Shown here piece by piece: positions 8,486-18,280 of a DNA stretch of 64,000 bases; position 1 is the stretch's first letter; every line of letters starts with the position of its first letter. Source of the stretch: an uncultured Paracoccaceae bacterium (GTDB lineage: Bacteria > Pseudomonadota > Alphaproteobacteria > Rhodobacterales > Rhodobacteraceae); the NCBI GenBank assembly GCA_947499725.1, contig CANMPK010000002.1, forward strand, positions 496,001 through 560,000, read 5' to 3'. Below the pieces are notes generated by a model, which made no database searches, was not told the origin of the DNA, and worked only from the letters and a program-made list of their open reading frames with translations. Both the position numbers and the translations under genes were made by a program.

Positions 8486-9481
8486 ATGGTAAACGTTTCA
8501 GGCACGCCAAAAATCACAGTTGTGACCACAATGAAGGACGAAGGTCCTTACATTCTGGATTGGATTTCACATTATTTGTCTTTGGGCGTGACGGATTTTG
8601 TCGTGTTCACCAATGACTGCTCTGACCCGACAGATCATATTCTTCGCATATTGAACCAGATGGGTGTGATCGAGCATCGCTTTAACCGCGTGATGCGCCG
8701 AGGGCCGCATAAAAGCGCGTTGATGTGGGCGGGTTACGAGCCGACTGTGCGCGACTCTGATTGGCTGATGGTCATTGATGTGGACGAATTTTTGCAGATC
8801 AACACGGGCGATGGCACGTTGCCAGGATTGATCAAAGACTTCCCAGAGGCAGATGCGATTTCCTTTGTTTGGCGCGTGTTTGGTAATGCGGGTGTCAAAC
8901 ATATCGACAGCACGCCGGTGCCGATGGGCTTTACCCTGACGCAAGAACGTCAGGGCACTGCGAAAGAGAACCGTTTCTTTAAGACCATGCATCGTAACAC
9001 GAGCAAGTTTGAACGGCTTGGGGTGCACCGCCCGTTCTTGTCTGAAACGGCCAAAGATGTGCGTTGGATTTTGCCGGATGGCTCGCGGTTGACGGAAAAG
9101 CAGATCGAGACGGCTTTGTTTGTCTACGAACACTACGGTTATGCCGGTGCGCAGCTGAACCACTATGCGCTGCGTTCGATGGATGCTTTGCTGAACAAAA
9201 AGGCACGTGGGCGGGCGAACCACCACACGGGCAGTATCGAGCCGAGCTATTGGCGCAAGTTCAACAAAAACCACGTGCAAGATGCGACTTTGGCACAGAA
9301 TTTCGACAAGGCTTTGGATATTAAAGCGCGTTTGCTGCGCAACAATACTCTGCGGGAATATCACGACAAAGCGCTGGAGTGGCACCAAAAGCAAGCAGCG
9401 GATATTCGCAAGAAGCCGGACTTTGAAGCGTTCATGAAGGTGATCGCTGAGGCTGACGCAGCACCCGACGAAACTGTGTGA
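8486..9481 (+). CDS. glycosyltransferase family 2-type protein (Glyco_tranf_2_4)
   Basis: Predicted 331-residue cytosolic GT-A glycosyltransferase. The N terminus TTMKDEGPYILDWISHYLSLGV and the metal-binding motif LMVIDVDEFLQI (DxD type) match the family that carries the KNEAPYLLEWIAYHRALG-like signature. The C-terminal half is rich in basic residues and His (NHYALRSMDALLNKKARGRANHH). I chose the ATG at 8486; a Met 13 codons upstream has little support. Such genes often act in capsule, exopolysaccharide or surface glycan synthesis, but no polysaccharide cluster lies around it, so the acceptor is unknown. The 112 bases before it hold no clear signal. Confidence 0.82.
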   Translation: MVNVSGTPKITVVTTMKDEGPYILDWISHYLSLGVTDFVVFTNDCSDPTDHILRILNQMGVIEHRFNRVMRRGPHKSALMWAGYEPTVRDSDWLMVIDVDEFLQINTGDGTLPGLIKDFPEADAISFVWRVFGNAGVKHIDSTPVPMGFTLTQERQGTAKENRFFKTMHRNTSKFERLGVHRPFLSETAKDVRWILPDGSRLTEKQIETALFVYEHYGYAGAQLNHYALRSMDALLNKKARGRANHHTGSIEPSYWRKFNKNHVQDATLAQNFDKALDIKARLLRNNTLREYHDKALEWHQKQAADIRKKPDFEAFMKVIAEADAAPDETV

Positions 9482-9491
9482 GAGCAGTCGC

Positions 9492-10115
9492 TTAGTTGCG
9501 CGGGGGGCGAGGTTTGTAGCCTGGAATCCGCCAACCAAATTGCAAAGACCCTGCGCGCAAAAGCCATGTCACTCCGGCGCATAGGAACAGCGTTATGGGC
9601 GTTGGTGTTTCGAACATTTGCGCGGCCAGAGCTGCGCTTGCGCCAAAGAACGCCGCAGTGGCATAGATCTCGCCTTCTTTCAAAAGCAAGGGCACTTCGT
9701 TGCACACCACATCGCGCATCAGGCCGCCAAAGCAGCCGGTGCAGATGCCCATCAACACCACAATGACAGGGTGATGCCCCAAGGACATGGCGACGCCTGT
9801 ACCCGTGGCGACCGCAAGGCCAAGGGCGATGCTGTCGAGCCATAGCAGCACGCGATAGCGGCTTTCCAACGAAGGCGCGGCAAAGAACACCACGACGGCT
9901 GCAGCACAGGCGACGAGGATATAGTTCGGTTCTGCGATCCAAAAGACAGTGTCGCGGTTTAGCAAGAGATCGCGCAATGTGCCTCCGCCCACGGCGGTGA
10001 GGCAGGCGATAAAGGCAAAGCCCACGATATCAAGCTGGGCGCGGCTGGCCACCAAGGCGCCGGTCAGTGCAAAGACAAAGACCGATGCGAAATCAAGGAA
10101 GCTCAGCGCAGTCAT
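9492..10115 (-). CDS. trimeric intracellular cation channel (TRIC/YadS, UPF0126) family protein
   Basis: Inner-membrane protein of 207 residues with about seven hydrophobic segments. Two repeats carry the family signature GGGTLRDLL (near residue 43) and GGLMRDVV (near residue 130), matching the duplicated glycine-rich domains of UPF0126/TRIC proteins. Prokaryotic members form trimeric K+-selective channels in vitro; physiology is uncertain. Its ATG overlaps the TGA of rnhA by one base, so the two are probably co-translated. The tail (PGYKPRPPRN) is basic and likely cytoplasmic. Confidence 0.85.
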   Translation of the reverse strand: MTALSFLDFASVFVFALTGALVASRAQLDIVGFAFIACLTAVGGGTLRDLLLNRDTVFWIAEPNYILVACAAAVVVFFAAPSLESRYRVLLWLDSIALGLAVATGTGVAMSLGHHPVIVVLMGICTGCFGGLMRDVVCNEVPLLLKEGEIYATAAFFGASAALAAQMFETPTPITLFLCAGVTWLLRAGSLQFGWRIPGYKPRPPRN

Positions 10116-10576
10116 CAGTTGGCGTCCGCTTTGAAAGGGGCCATGCCGGCACGGGCAAGCTCGTCTGCTTTTTCGTTTTCAGGGTGACCTGCGTGGCCCT
10201 TGACCCACTCCCATGTCACATCATGACGGGCTTGAGCCGCATCTAGGCGTTGCCAAAGCTCCACGTTTTTCACTGGTTTTTTGGAAGAGGTTTTCCAGCC
10301 GTTGCGTTTCCAACCGTGGATCCATCCGGTGACGCCGTTTTTCACATAGGCGCTGTCGGTAACCACGGTCAGGGTGCTGGCGCGTTCCAGCGTTTCCAGC
10401 GCCATGATGGCCGCCATAAGCTCCATCTGGTTGTTGGTGGTGTTTGCCTCGCCGCCGGAGAGTTCCCGTTCTTTGAGGATCGTGTCGCCATCGGTTGCGC
10501 GCAGCAGGACACCCCAGCCTCCCGGACCCGGGTTTCCAGAGCAAGCGCCGTCGGTATATGCGTGTAGTTTAGCCAT
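10115..10576 (-). CDS. rnhA: ribonuclease HI
   Basis: Cuts the RNA strand of RNA-DNA hybrids (primer and R-loop removal). The 153-residue length and sequence are standard: [18 protein letters not shown] with the first catalytic Asp, [16 protein letters not shown] with catalytic Glu, [24 protein letters not shown] with Asp and the basic protrusion, and [19 protein letters not shown] with the His/Asp end of the active site. It is upstream of, and overlaps by one base, the TRIC-family gene. Confidence 0.97.
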   Translation of the reverse strand: MAKLHAYTDGACSGNPGPGGWGVLLRATDGDTILKERELSGGEANTTNNQMELMAAIMALETLERASTLTVVTDSAYVKNGVTGWIHGWKRNGWKTSSKKPVKNVELWQRLDAAQARHDVTWEWVKGHAGHPENEKADELARAGMAPFKADAN

Positions 10577-10620
10577 AGATCGGCGATATCGAATTTAGAG
10601 GGGGCGCGTCCAGAGTTAAC

Positions 10621-11235
10621 TTAGGCCCGTTCCATCGCAAGGCGTCCGGCAAGGGCGACAAAAATCGCGGCGAAGCTGCGGTTGAGCCAGCGCATGATGC
10701 GTTGCGAGCCGAGTACATAGTCGCGCGCTTGGGCGGCGAATAAGCCGTAAAGCACAAAGACCGCAAAGGTCATCGCCATAAAGACGGCCCCAAGTGTGAT
10801 CATTTCAATGGTGGCAGTTGCGGCGGTTCCTGACAGGAAGGGCGGCAGCAGCGCGAGGAAGAAGATTGAAAGCTTCGGGTTCAAAATATTGATCAGCGCC
10901 GCGCGCCGGCAGGTGGCCCAACCGCTGCTAGCGTTGCGTTCGGCGCGCAGGGCGAGCGTTCCGCCCTCTTTCACCGCCTGCCACGCTAGGTAGAGCAGAT
11001 AGGTAACGCCTGCGAATTTCATGACAGTGAACAAGAGCGCGGAGGTGTGCAGGATCGCGGCGAGGCCAAGCACGGCGGCAGCCAAATGTGGGACAATTCC
11101 GAGGGTGCAGCCAAAGGCCGCCCATAGCGCCGCGCGTTTGCCTTGGCCCAGTCCCAGCGCCAGTGTGTAAACAACCCCCGTACCTGGGGCGAGAACAACG
11201 ACAAAAGCGGTGAGGAGGAACTGAGCTGTGATCAA
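10621..11235 (-). CDS. LysE/RhtB family amino-acid exporter
   Basis: Inner-membrane protein of 204 residues with five to six hydrophobic segments. The N-terminal motif [32 protein letters not shown] is the RhtB/LysE family signature (usual form PGP...RG...G..G), and the [19 protein letters not shown] segment is also diagnostic. Members export amino acids such as homoserine, threonine or lysine; the substrate here is not readable. The start is a TTG (11233-11235) overlapping the TGA of ispH, so it probably depends on translational coupling to ispH. No in-frame ATG lies close by. Confidence 0.88.
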   Translation of the reverse strand: MITAQFLLTAFVVVLAPGTGVVYTLALGLGQGKRAALWAAFGCTLGIVPHLAAAVLGLAAILHTSALLFTVMKFAGVTYLLYLAWQAVKEGGTLALRAERNASSGWATCRRAALINILNPKLSIFFLALLPPFLSGTAATATIEMITLGAVFMAMTFAVFVLYGLFAAQARDYVLGSQRIMRWLNRSFAAIFVALAGRLAMERA

Positions 11236-12194
11236 GCGCGGGCCCCTTCCACATCACGCAGCACGCGCGGGACTTTGAAGTTGACGGTTTCAACGGCGGT
11301 TTCCACCACTTCCACGGCCACATCGTATTTGTCGCGGAAAGCGTCGATCACCTCGTTCACCAGCACTTCTGGCGCGGAGGCCCCTGCTGTGATGCCGAGG
11401 GTTTTCAGCTCGCCCAAGGCGCGCCAGTCAATGTCTGCGCCGCGTTGCACAAGCTGCGAATAGTTGCAGCCCGCTTTGGCACCCACTTCGACAAGGCGTT
11501 TGGAGTTTGAGGAGTTGGGCGCGCCCACAACCAGCATTGCCTCGACCTTTTCAGCCATAGCTTTCACCGCCATCTGGCGGTTGGTGGTGGCGTAGCAGAT
11601 GTCTTCTTTGTGGGGCCCAACGATTTTTGGGAAACGCGTGTTGAGGGCCGCCACGATATCAACCGTGTCATCCACGGACAGCGTGGTTTGCGTGACAAAG
11701 GCCAATTGCTCTGGGTCGCGCACGTCAATCGTGGCCACGTCTTCGACGGTTTCCACCAAAAGCACTTCGCCGTCGGGCAGTTGGCCCATGGTGCCGATGG
11801 TCTCGGGGTGGCCAGCGTGGCCGATCATGATGATTTGCAGGCCAGCCTCGGAATGGCGTTCTGCCTCTATATGTACTTTAGACACCAAAGGGCATGTTGC
11901 ATCGACATAGACCATCTCGCGGCGTTCCGCTTCGGCCGGCACGACTTTGGCCACGCCATGGGCCGAAAAGATCACTGGGCGATCATCTGGGCAATCGGAG
12001 AGCTCTTCGACAAAGACCGCGCCTTTGTCGCGCAAGCCGTCGACCACGAATTTGTTGTGGACGATCTCGTGGCGTACATAGACCGGTGCGCCCCATTTTT
12101 CCAAAGCCATCTCGACGATTTTAATGGCGCGATCTACGCCTGCGCAGAAACCGCGTGGTGCGGCGAGATAGATGGTGAGCGGCGGCTTGGTCAT
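11232..12194 (-). CDS. ispH: 4-hydroxy-3-methylbut-2-enyl diphosphate reductase
   Basis: Last enzyme of the MEP isoprenoid pathway, producing IPP and DMAPP with a [4Fe-4S] cluster. The 320-residue protein starts [24 protein letters not shown]. The cluster cysteines sit in GFCAG, DATCPLV and the later ICYATTNRQ region. The active-site motifs SAHGV, GHAGHPE and NSSNSKRL are present. A Met 13 codons upstream (12233) is not needed. It is followed, with stop/start overlap, by a LysE-type exporter. Confidence 0.96.
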   Translation of the reverse strand: MTKPPLTIYLAAPRGFCAGVDRAIKIVEMALEKWGAPVYVRHEIVHNKFVVDGLRDKGAVFVEELSDCPDDRPVIFSAHGVAKVVPAEAERREMVYVDATCPLVSKVHIEAERHSEAGLQIIMIGHAGHPETIGTMGQLPDGEVLLVETVEDVATIDVRDPEQLAFVTQTTLSVDDTVDIVAALNTRFPKIVGPHKEDICYATTNRQMAVKAMAEKVEAMLVVGAPNSSNSKRLVEVGAKAGCNYSQLVQRGADIDWRALGELKTLGITAGASAPEVLVNEVIDAFRDKYDVAVEVVETAVETVNFKVPRVLRDVEGARA

Positions 12195-12282
12195 CACAAT
12201 ATCCGTGGAGTCTCTGAAGTGTTGTTGCTTCACAGGTAGTGTTTTCGGTGATGTAGGTAAAGGGAGCGCGTAGGGCGCAAAT

Positions 12283-12313
12283 AAAAAACCGAGGCGATTG
12301 GCCCCGGTTTTTC
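12283..12313 (-). terminator. rho-independent terminator of the NYN-domain gene
   Basis: A nine-pair stem with one mismatch (AAACCGAGG / CCCCGGTTT) around a short loop is followed, on the minus strand, by a T run. It starts four bases after the NYN-domain stop codon and separates that gene from ispH. Confidence 0.75.
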
Positions 12314-12316
12314 AGA

Positions 12317-12889
12317 TCAGCTTTGCTGGAATTCAGCTTCTGCCTCGCCTGGCATTGGATCGCGTGGTGGGCGACCAATGACATCTTTGAGGCCTTCGAG
12401 CTCGATGAAGTTGTCTGCCTGACGACGTAGGTCGTCAGAAATCATCGGTGGTTGGCTGCGTATTGTGGATACGACCGATACGCGCACGCCTTGGCGTTGC
12501 AGGCTTTCGATCAAGGGGCGGAAATCCCCATCGCCCGAGAATAGCACAATGTGGTCCACATGCGGAGCCAGTTCCATCGCGTTCACCGCGAGTTCGATGT
12601 CCATGTTGCCTTTGACTTTACGGCGGCCTTGGCTATCGGTGTATTCCTTGGCCGGTTTTGTCACCATGGTGAAACCGTTGTAGTTCAGCCAATCCACGAG
12701 TGGTCGGATTGGAGAATACTCGTCATTCTCTAAGAGAGCGGTGTAGTAAAAGGCGCGGAGCAGTTTGCCTCGACGCATAAACTCTGTCCGAAGGAGTTTA
12801 TAATCGATATCAAACCCAAGCGACTTGGCGGCCGCATACAGATTCGATCCATCGATGAACAGCGCGAGCCGTTCGTCTTTGTAAAACAT
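12317..12889 (-). CDS. NYN-domain (LabA/DUF88-type) protein
   Basis: A 190-residue PIN-like NYN nuclease-fold protein. The conserved acidic positions appear in LALFIDGSNLYAAAKSLG, NMDIELAVNAMEL and HIVLFSGDGDFRPLIESLQ, matching the metal-binding pocket of NYN/LabA proteins. The start at 12889 (MFYKDERLALFIDG) is chosen over a Met five codons upstream. The C-terminal part (ISDDLRRQADNFIELEGLKDVIGR) is also conserved in LabA-like proteins. The family is thought to cleave or process RNA; the cyanobacterial LabA name comes from circadian feedback and says little here. It stands alone, divergent from folK, with its own terminator. Confidence 0.85.
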   Translation of the reverse strand: MFYKDERLALFIDGSNLYAAAKSLGFDIDYKLLRTEFMRRGKLLRAFYYTALLENDEYSPIRPLVDWLNYNGFTMVTKPAKEYTDSQGRRKVKGNMDIELAVNAMELAPHVDHIVLFSGDGDFRPLIESLQRQGVRVSVVSTIRSQPPMISDDLRRQADNFIELEGLKDVIGRPPRDPMPGEAEAEFQQS

Positions 12890-13052
12890 CAAATGTCCTT
12901 CCAATAAAATACCGCGCCTAAATGTCCGTGAGTGTATAAAATATTGGCTGCGGTAGAGTTGTAAGCTAAAGGAAATTCCCTGTCCCGAAAAGGGGAAGCA
13001 GCGAGGCTAATCAGTATTGGTCTATAAACTTTAGGATAGGTTTAAAAAAAGA

Positions 13053-13613
13053 ATGAAGAATATCAGCCTTTTAGCTTTGGGCGGAAATCAAGATTCCTCC
13101 ATAGGTTCCGCAAAGGAAACCTTAGAATACGCTTTAGAGGCGTTGGCTGAGATAGGCGTTTTCTCTCTAAAATTGAGTAAAATCTATAAAACCCCTGCCT
13201 TTCCCACTGGCAGCGGGCCTGATTATGTCAATGCAGCGGTGTTGGTTGAATCGGAATTCGCAGCTGTTGAACTGCTCGAAAACCTGCATGAGATCGAGGC
13301 CAAATGTGGACGTGCGCGGGATGCCCGCTGGGGGGCGCGAACGATGGATATCGATCTGCTTGCTTACGGCGAAATGGTGCTGCCTGATCGGGCGACCTAT
13401 GCGAAATGGCGCGATCTGCCGCTTGAAGATCAGATGCGATTGGCACCACAGGAATTGATTCTCCCGCATCCGCGTTTGCAAGACCGTGCTTTTGTTCTTG
13501 TGCCCTTGAATGACGTCGCGCCGGAGTGGATTCATCCGGTTTCTGGCCAATCTGTTGCGCAAATGCTGGAAAACCTGCCCAAAAGTGATCGCGATCAGGT
13601 GGTTCCCCTATGA
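13053..13613 (+). CDS. folK: 2-amino-4-hydroxy-6-hydroxymethyldihydropteridine pyrophosphokinase
   Basis: HPPK transfers pyrophosphate from ATP to the pterin in folate synthesis. The 186 residues begin LLALGGNQDSSIG and include DYVNAAVLVESE and the signature RWGARTMDIDLLAYG (the Mg2+-binding DxD), then LPHPRLQDRAFVLVPL. Family members are usually 150-180 residues. It is alone here rather than with folP/folB. The upstream AT-rich 160 bases also hold the divergent promoter of the NYN gene; the Shine-Dalgarno is weak. The codon mix is a little more AT-rich at the 5' end. Confidence 0.94.
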   Translation: MKNISLLALGGNQDSSIGSAKETLEYALEALAEIGVFSLKLSKIYKTPAFPTGSGPDYVNAAVLVESEFAAVELLENLHEIEAKCGRARDARWGARTMDIDLLAYGEMVLPDRATYAKWRDLPLEDQMRLAPQELILPHPRLQDRAFVLVPLNDVAPEWIHPVSGQSVAQMLENLPKSDRDQVVPL

Positions 13614-13621
13614 CAATGTGC

Positions 13622-13650
13622 TTGTAACCGCCAGTGATCCGGCCTAAATA
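13622..13650 (+). promoter_or_regulatory. candidate sigma-70 promoter for rpoZ
   Basis: TTGTAA (13622-13627) and TAAATA (13645-13650) are separated by 17 bases and end 38 bases before the rpoZ start. It begins just after the folK stop, so rpoZ need not depend on folK transcription. Confidence 0.45.
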
Positions 13651-13688
13651 CTCAGTTTCTAATCCCATCCTTAGAGTGGAGTGCCCCG

Positions 13689-14045
13689 ATGGCCCGCGTA
13701 ACCGTAGAAGACTGCGTTGATAAGGTTCAAAACCGTTTCGAGCTGGTGATGCTTGCTGCACACCGTGCGCGCGAAATCTCTGCCGGTGCTGCGATCACTG
13801 TTGATCGTGACAACGACAAGAACCCAGTTGTGTCCCTGCGTGAGATCGCGGACGAGACCCAAACAGCGGATGAGCTGCGTGAGCGTCTGATCGAGAGCAA
13901 CCAGCACCAAATCGAGGTGGATGAGCCGGAAGAAGATTCCATGGCTCTGCTGATGGGTGCTGAAACAGCGGATAAACCTTCTGACGATGATATGTCCGAA
14001 GAGAAGCTGCTGCGCGCACTGATGGAAGCACAAGGCCAGGGGTAA
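13689..14045 (+). CDS. rpoZ: DNA-directed RNA polymerase subunit omega
   Basis: Small RNA polymerase assembly subunit, 118 residues. The N-terminal core [30 protein letters not shown] is nearly invariant in alphaproteobacteria; the acidic C terminus ([20 protein letters not shown]) is typical of the clade. Omega is needed for full ppGpp response in several bacteria, and the next gene is the ppGpp synthetase/hydrolase, a common and functionally sensible pairing. The 27-base gap to rsh suggests one transcript. Confidence 0.96.
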   Translation: MARVTVEDCVDKVQNRFELVMLAAHRAREISAGAAITVDRDNDKNPVVSLREIADETQTADELRERLIESNQHQIEVDEPEEDSMALLMGAETADKPSDDDMSEEKLLRALMEAQGQG

Positions 14046-14072
14046 TTCCCCGGGGGACTGAAGAGGCTCTAC

Positions 14073-16211
14073 ATGATTCCGGCTGACGATCTGGTCGAAC
14101 TGGTCCGGGCCTATAACCCCAAAACCAATGAAAAACTCATTCGGGAGGCCTATGATTTTGGCCTTCTGATGCATGAAGGGCAGTACCGGCATTCCGGCGA
14201 GCCCTATTTTACCCACCCCATCGAAGTAGCTGCGATCCTGACGGAACAACAGTTGGATGATGCCACCATCATCACAGCGCTGTTGCACGATACGATCGAG
14301 GATACCAAAGCGTCCTACAGTGAAGTGTCTGAAAAGTTTGGCGAAGAGGTCGCCATGCTTGTGGATGGGGTCACCAAGCTGACGAACTTGCAGCTGTCTT
14401 CGACCGAGACAAAGCAGGCCGAAAACTTCCGCAAACTGTTTATCGCCATGTCCAAAGACCTGCGGGTGATTTTGGTGAAGCTGGCGGACCGTTTGCACAA
14501 TATGCGGACCATCCGCGCCATGCGTCCGCAAAAGCAGGTCGTCAAAGCGCGTGAGACTATGGATATTTATGCGCCTTTGGCGGGCCGCATGGGTATGCAA
14601 TGGATGCGCGAAGAGCTGGAAGACCTTGCGTTTAAGGTGTTGAACCCAGATGGGCGCGCCTCGATCATGCGCCGGTTTATCACCCTGCAAAAAGAAGCGG
14701 GTGATGTGATTCAGCGGATCACAAACGACATGATCACAGAGCTGGATAAGGCTGAAATCGACGCGGATATTATCGGTCGGGCCAAGAAACCCTATTCGAT
14801 CTGGCGCAAGATGCAGGCCAAAGATCAGGGCTTTTCGCGCCTGTCAGATATTTACGGCTTCCGTATTCTGACGGCAAATGAGACTGATTGTTACCGCGTT
14901 TTGGGCGCGATCCACCAGCGTTGGCGGGCGGTGCCTGGGCGGTTCAAAGATTATATTAGTCAGCCAAAATCAAACGGTTATCGGTCTATCCATACCACTG
15001 TGTCGGGCCGTGATGGGCGCCGCGTAGAAGTGCAGATCCGTACGCGTCAGATGCACGATGTGGCGGAAACCGGCGTGGCTGCGCATTGGTCGTACCGCGA
15101 CGGTGTGCGCGGGGAAAACCCCTTTGCGGTGGATTCCGCGCGTTGGCTGCGGTCTTTGACGGAACAGTTTGACACCGAAGAGGATCACGAAGATTTTCTC
15201 GAAGCGGTGAAGCTGGAAATGTATCAGGACCAAGTGTTCTGTTTCACGCCGACCGGTGATGTTGTGAAACTGCCGCGTGGGGCGACGCCGATTGATTTTG
15301 CCTATGCGATCCACACGCGGATCGGGAACGCCTGTGTGGGCGCCAAGATCGACCATATGCGCGTGCCTTTGTGGACGCGGATCAAGAATGGTCAATCGGT
15401 TGAGATCATTACGGCCCATGGGCAAATGCCGCAGGCGACGTGGTTGGATGTGGCCACAACAGGTAAGGCGAAATCTGCGATCCGCCGCGCGTTGCGCGAA
15501 CTGGATCACGAGCGTTTTGTGAAGCTGGGTTATGAGCTGGCACGCGCGGCCTTTACCCATGTGGGCAAGAAGCCAACCGAGAAGGTGCTGAACCTTGCCG
15601 CCAAACAGCTGCGCATTGAAAGCCGCGATGAGCTGCTTGCGCGCCTTGGCAGTGCCGAGCTGAACGCAAGCGAAGTGGTTCAGGCGGTGTATCCTGAATT
15701 GGCGCAAGATGATCGGGATGAGGTCTCTGAAGACCGCGCGGTGATCGGCTTGTCTGCCGAGCAAAGCTTTCAGCGCGCGCCATGCTGTACGCCTCTGCCG
15801 GGTGAGCGGATCGTCGGAATTAAGTATCGCGGTCAAGGGGTTGTGGTGCACACGATCGACTGTGAGACCCTCAGCCAATACGAAGATCAGCCAGAACGCT
15901 GGGTCGATTTGCATTGGCAGGTGGGCAAACACAAAGCGGTTTACGCGACCACGCTGGACCTGACGATCAGCAATGACGCGGGCGTTTTGGGGCGGATTTG
16001 TTCGCTGATTGGCGAGAATAAAGCCAATATTTCAGACCTTGAATTCACCGATCGTAAACCGGACTTTTATCGGCTGCTGGTACATGTGGAATTGCGCGAC
16101 ACCGAGCATTTGCATTCGTTGATGCTGGCGCTTCAGGCGGAATCTGAAGTGGCCTCGATTGAGCGGCATCGCACGTTGATCACCAGCCAACCCGCTGGGG
16201 CTCATGAATAA
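14073..16211 (+). CDS. rsh: bifunctional (p)ppGpp synthetase/hydrolase (Rsh, RelA/SpoT)
   Basis: Stringent-response enzyme of 712 residues that makes and degrades (p)ppGpp. The hydrolase HD motif is intact (ALLHDTIEDT, His72-Asp73, near residues 70-78) and so is VKLADRLHNMRT. The synthetase domain shows RLSDIYGFRIL, GRFKDYISQPKSNGYRSIHT and VEVQIRT. A TGS domain (VFCFTPTGDVVKLPRGATPIDFAY) begins near 390 and an ACT domain (YATTLDLTISNDAGVLGRI) closes the protein. Both catalytic halves look active, so this is probably the only long RSH of the organism. It follows rpoZ and leads into a DUF2062 gene. Confidence 0.96.
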   Translation: MIPADDLVELVRAYNPKTNEKLIREAYDFGLLMHEGQYRHSGEPYFTHPIEVAAILTEQQLDDATIITALLHDTIEDTKASYSEVSEKFGEEVAMLVDGVTKLTNLQLSSTETKQAENFRKLFIAMSKDLRVILVKLADRLHNMRTIRAMRPQKQVVKARETMDIYAPLAGRMGMQWMREELEDLAFKVLNPDGRASIMRRFITLQKEAGDVIQRITNDMITELDKAEIDADIIGRAKKPYSIWRKMQAKDQGFSRLSDIYGFRILTANETDCYRVLGAIHQRWRAVPGRFKDYISQPKSNGYRSIHTTVSGRDGRRVEVQIRTRQMHDVAETGVAAHWSYRDGVRGENPFAVDSARWLRSLTEQFDTEEDHEDFLEAVKLEMYQDQVFCFTPTGDVVKLPRGATPIDFAYAIHTRIGNACVGAKIDHMRVPLWTRIKNGQSVEIITAHGQMPQATWLDVATTGKAKSAIRRALRELDHERFVKLGYELARAAFTHVGKKPTEKVLNLAAKQLRIESRDELLARLGSAELNASEVVQAVYPELAQDDRDEVSEDRAVIGLSAEQSFQRAPCCTPLPGERIVGIKYRGQGVVVHTIDCETLSQYEDQPERWVDLHWQVGKHKAVYATTLDLTISNDAGVLGRICSLIGENKANISDLEFTDRKPDFYRLLVHVELRDTEHLHSLMLALQAESEVASIERHRTLITSQPAGAHE

Positions 16212-16222
16212 GGAACGCCCAC

Positions 16223-16891
16223 TTGGTTTTTAAACGCCGAGACAAACGACCCTTTCTGCGGGCAGTGCTGGATTTTATCTGGCCGCGTGGAGGGTGGACT
16301 CGGGCGTTTTACTATGTGCGGCATCGGGTGCGGCGGTTGCCGGGGTCTCCTGAACGGATTGGGCGCGGGATTTGGGCTGGGGTCTTCTCGACCTTCACGC
16401 CGTTTTACGGTTTGCACTTCGTTCTGGCTGCATTGTTTGCACGAATGGTGCAGGGCAATTTGCTGGCGGCTTTGCTCGCGACCTTCTTTGGGAACCCGCT
16501 GACATACCTGCCGATTGGTGTGATCTCCTTGAAAACAGGACACTTTTTGCTGGGCACGGAATTCGAAGAAGGCGATGAAAGCAGCCTTGTTCAGAAGTTC
16601 GCCAATGCCGGATCGGATTTGGTTTCTAACTTTTGGGCGGCCTTCAGCGATGAGGATATGGATTGGCACGGGTTGTCGATCTTTTGGCATGAGATTTTCT
16701 ACCCCTATTTGATCGGGGGCATTCTGCCGGGGATCGTTGCAGCCACTGTGGCATATTATCTGACGGCGCCCTTTATTCGCGCCTATCAAAAGCGCCGCGC
16801 CAAGCAAATTCGTGCGAAATTTGAAGCACTTAAGCTGAAAGCGCAGATGGCGAGCCAGCAGGTGAACGACGCGCAAGAGCCCAAAGAATAA
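16223..16891 (+). CDS. DUF2062 membrane protein
   Basis: A 222-residue inner-membrane protein with two or three hydrophobic stretches ([64 protein letters not shown]). The FxxFxPxxGxH..A and NPxT motifs are those of DUF2062. The function is unknown. The C terminus is a basic, probably helical tail. Translation should start at the TTG at 16223, with AGGAA seven bases upstream; no ATG fits. It is a constant neighbour of rsh and pdxJ in Rhodobacteraceae as far as I recall. Confidence 0.85.
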   Translation: MVFKRRDKRPFLRAVLDFIWPRGGWTRAFYYVRHRVRRLPGSPERIGRGIWAGVFSTFTPFYGLHFVLAALFARMVQGNLLAALLATFFGNPLTYLPIGVISLKTGHFLLGTEFEEGDESSLVQKFANAGSDLVSNFWAAFSDEDMDWHGLSIFWHEIFYPYLIGGILPGIVAATVAYYLTAPFIRAYQKRRAKQIRAKFEALKLKAQMASQQVNDAQEPKE

Positions 16892-16952
16892 GGGTTTTCT
16901 CTGGCGCGTCAGAGGTCTAGGGTCGCGGCAAGAAACCTTTGGAGTTAAGGCT

Positions 16953-17690
16953 ATGTTGCGTTTGGGTGTGAACATCGATCACGTGGCGACGGTGCGGAAT
17001 GCGCGGGGTGGGGCTTATCCTGATCCGGTGCGCGCGGCGCTTTTGGCACAGAAGGCTGGCGCGGATGGTATCACCGCGCACCTGCGTGAAGATCGCCGCC
17101 ATATCATGGATGAAGACATTGATAAGCTTATGAAATCATTGACGATTCCGCTGAACTTTGAAATGGCCGCGACGGCGGAAATGCAGCAGATTGCTTTGCG
17201 TCATAAGCCGCATGCAGTGTGTATCGTTCCGGAAAAACGCGAAGAACGCACCACTGAAGGCGGGCTGGAAGTGGCGCGGGAAGAGAACCAATTGGCCCAT
17301 TTCATCGCGCCTCTGCGCGAGGCGGGGTGCCGCGTTTCTATCTTTATTGCGGCGGACCAAAAGCAGATCGAAGCGGCACATCGTATTGGCGCTGAGGTGA
17401 TCGAATTGCACACGGGCGCCTATTGCGATTTTCACGCGGAAGGCAAATTTGATGAGCGTGATCAAGAGCTTAAGCGATTGACCGAGATGGCGTCTTTCGC
17501 GGATGGCCTTGGGCTTGAAGTCCACGCGGGTCACGGTTTGACCTATGGCTGTGTGCAGCCGATAGCTGCTTTGCCAGAGGTGAAAGAGCTGAACATTGGC
17601 CACTTCTTGATGGGGGAATCCATGTTCCTTGGCATGGAAAATGCCATCGGCGAAATGCGCCGTTTGATGGATGAGGCGCGCGAGGGCTAA
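16953..17690 (+). CDS. pdxJ: pyridoxine 5'-phosphate synthase
   Basis: TIM-barrel enzyme that condenses 3-amino-2-oxopropyl phosphate with deoxyxylulose 5-phosphate to give PNP, the last ring-forming step of DXP-dependent vitamin B6 synthesis. The 245-residue sequence is full length: [72 protein letters not shown] and [14 protein letters not shown] are all family signatures. A copy of a 35-bp element that also occurs after ibpA begins 36 bases after its stop. Confidence 0.97.
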   Translation: MLRLGVNIDHVATVRNARGGAYPDPVRAALLAQKAGADGITAHLREDRRHIMDEDIDKLMKSLTIPLNFEMAATAEMQQIALRHKPHAVCIVPEKREERTTEGGLEVAREENQLAHFIAPLREAGCRVSIFIAADQKQIEAAHRIGAEVIELHTGAYCDFHAEGKFDERDQELKRLTEMASFADGLGLEVHAGHGLTYGCVQPIAALPEVKELNIGHFLMGESMFLGMENAIGEMRRLMDEAREG

Positions 17691-17726
17691 CCCTTGGCCA
17701 GACCGCTGCGTTAACATTCAGGAAAG

Positions 17727-17761
17727 GTGGCAATTCGCCCCTTTCAACCTCTGAAATGTAC
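17727..17761 (+). repeat. 35-bp dispersed intergenic element, copy 1
   Basis: Begins GTGGCAATTCGC and ends GAAATGTAC. It matches the copy at 57222-57256 at 31 of 35 positions, same orientation. Both copies start within about 40 bases downstream of a stop codon. This copy contains TTTCA-N5-TGAAA, and its end forms CTGAAA-N6-TTTCAG with the following bases. Confidence 0.7.
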
Positions 17762-17827
17762 GTTTCAGAAAATCATGCTAGGCTCGGCCCTATTAAAGCG
17801 GGATGGTGCAGAATGGGGGCGGGCTTC

Positions 17828-18280
17828 ATGATGAAATTCTTAACAATTGGTTTCGCCTGTTTGGGTGCGGTATTGGCGACGGCTGCCGCCGCGCAAGAGG
17901 TTGTCGACTGCGACTGGCAGGCGCGTGCGGATGGTATTGTGGAGCCGTGGGAAGAGAACACAGCGACCTTTGCCAATGGTGAAGTGCGGCTGGCGTTGCT
18001 CGATACAGTTGAGCCAGCAGCCGGCGCGTTTCATGTGTTGGTTTTGTCGCCGCCTTATGACGAACTTGGGCTGCGCCAATGCAAAACGATTGGCGTGGGC
18101 GGAGGTGTTGGGTTTTCGGGCGCCGATTTTGCCACGCTGGGCGCGGATTATGATCCGGCAATCGGTTTGATCTTTGCAATGGAAGCCAGCTATCTAGAAG
18201 ACGGTGTGGATTTTGTCTCCACCACGTTGATTTTCACATTGAACCAAGCCACTGGCGCGATTGAGGCCTTTTTAGAATGA
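17828..18280 (+). CDS. secreted hypothetical protein, 150 residues
   Basis: Begins with a clear signal peptide ([23 protein letters not shown], cleavage after AAA or AAAAQ), so it is exported to the periplasm. The mature part is acidic, with two Cys (CDW and QCKT) that could form a disulfide. I recognise no domain. Two adjacent ATGs (17828 and 17831) are both usable. Its stop overlaps the acpS start by four bases (ATGA), so acpS is translated from the same message; the pairing looks like positional convenience rather than shared function. Confidence 0.75.
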   Translation: MMKFLTIGFACLGAVLATAAAAQEVVDCDWQARADGIVEPWEENTATFANGEVRLALLDTVEPAAGAFHVLVLSPPYDELGLRQCKTIGVGGGVGFSGADFATLGADYDPAIGLIFAMEASYLEDGVDFVSTTLIFTLNQATGAIEAFLE

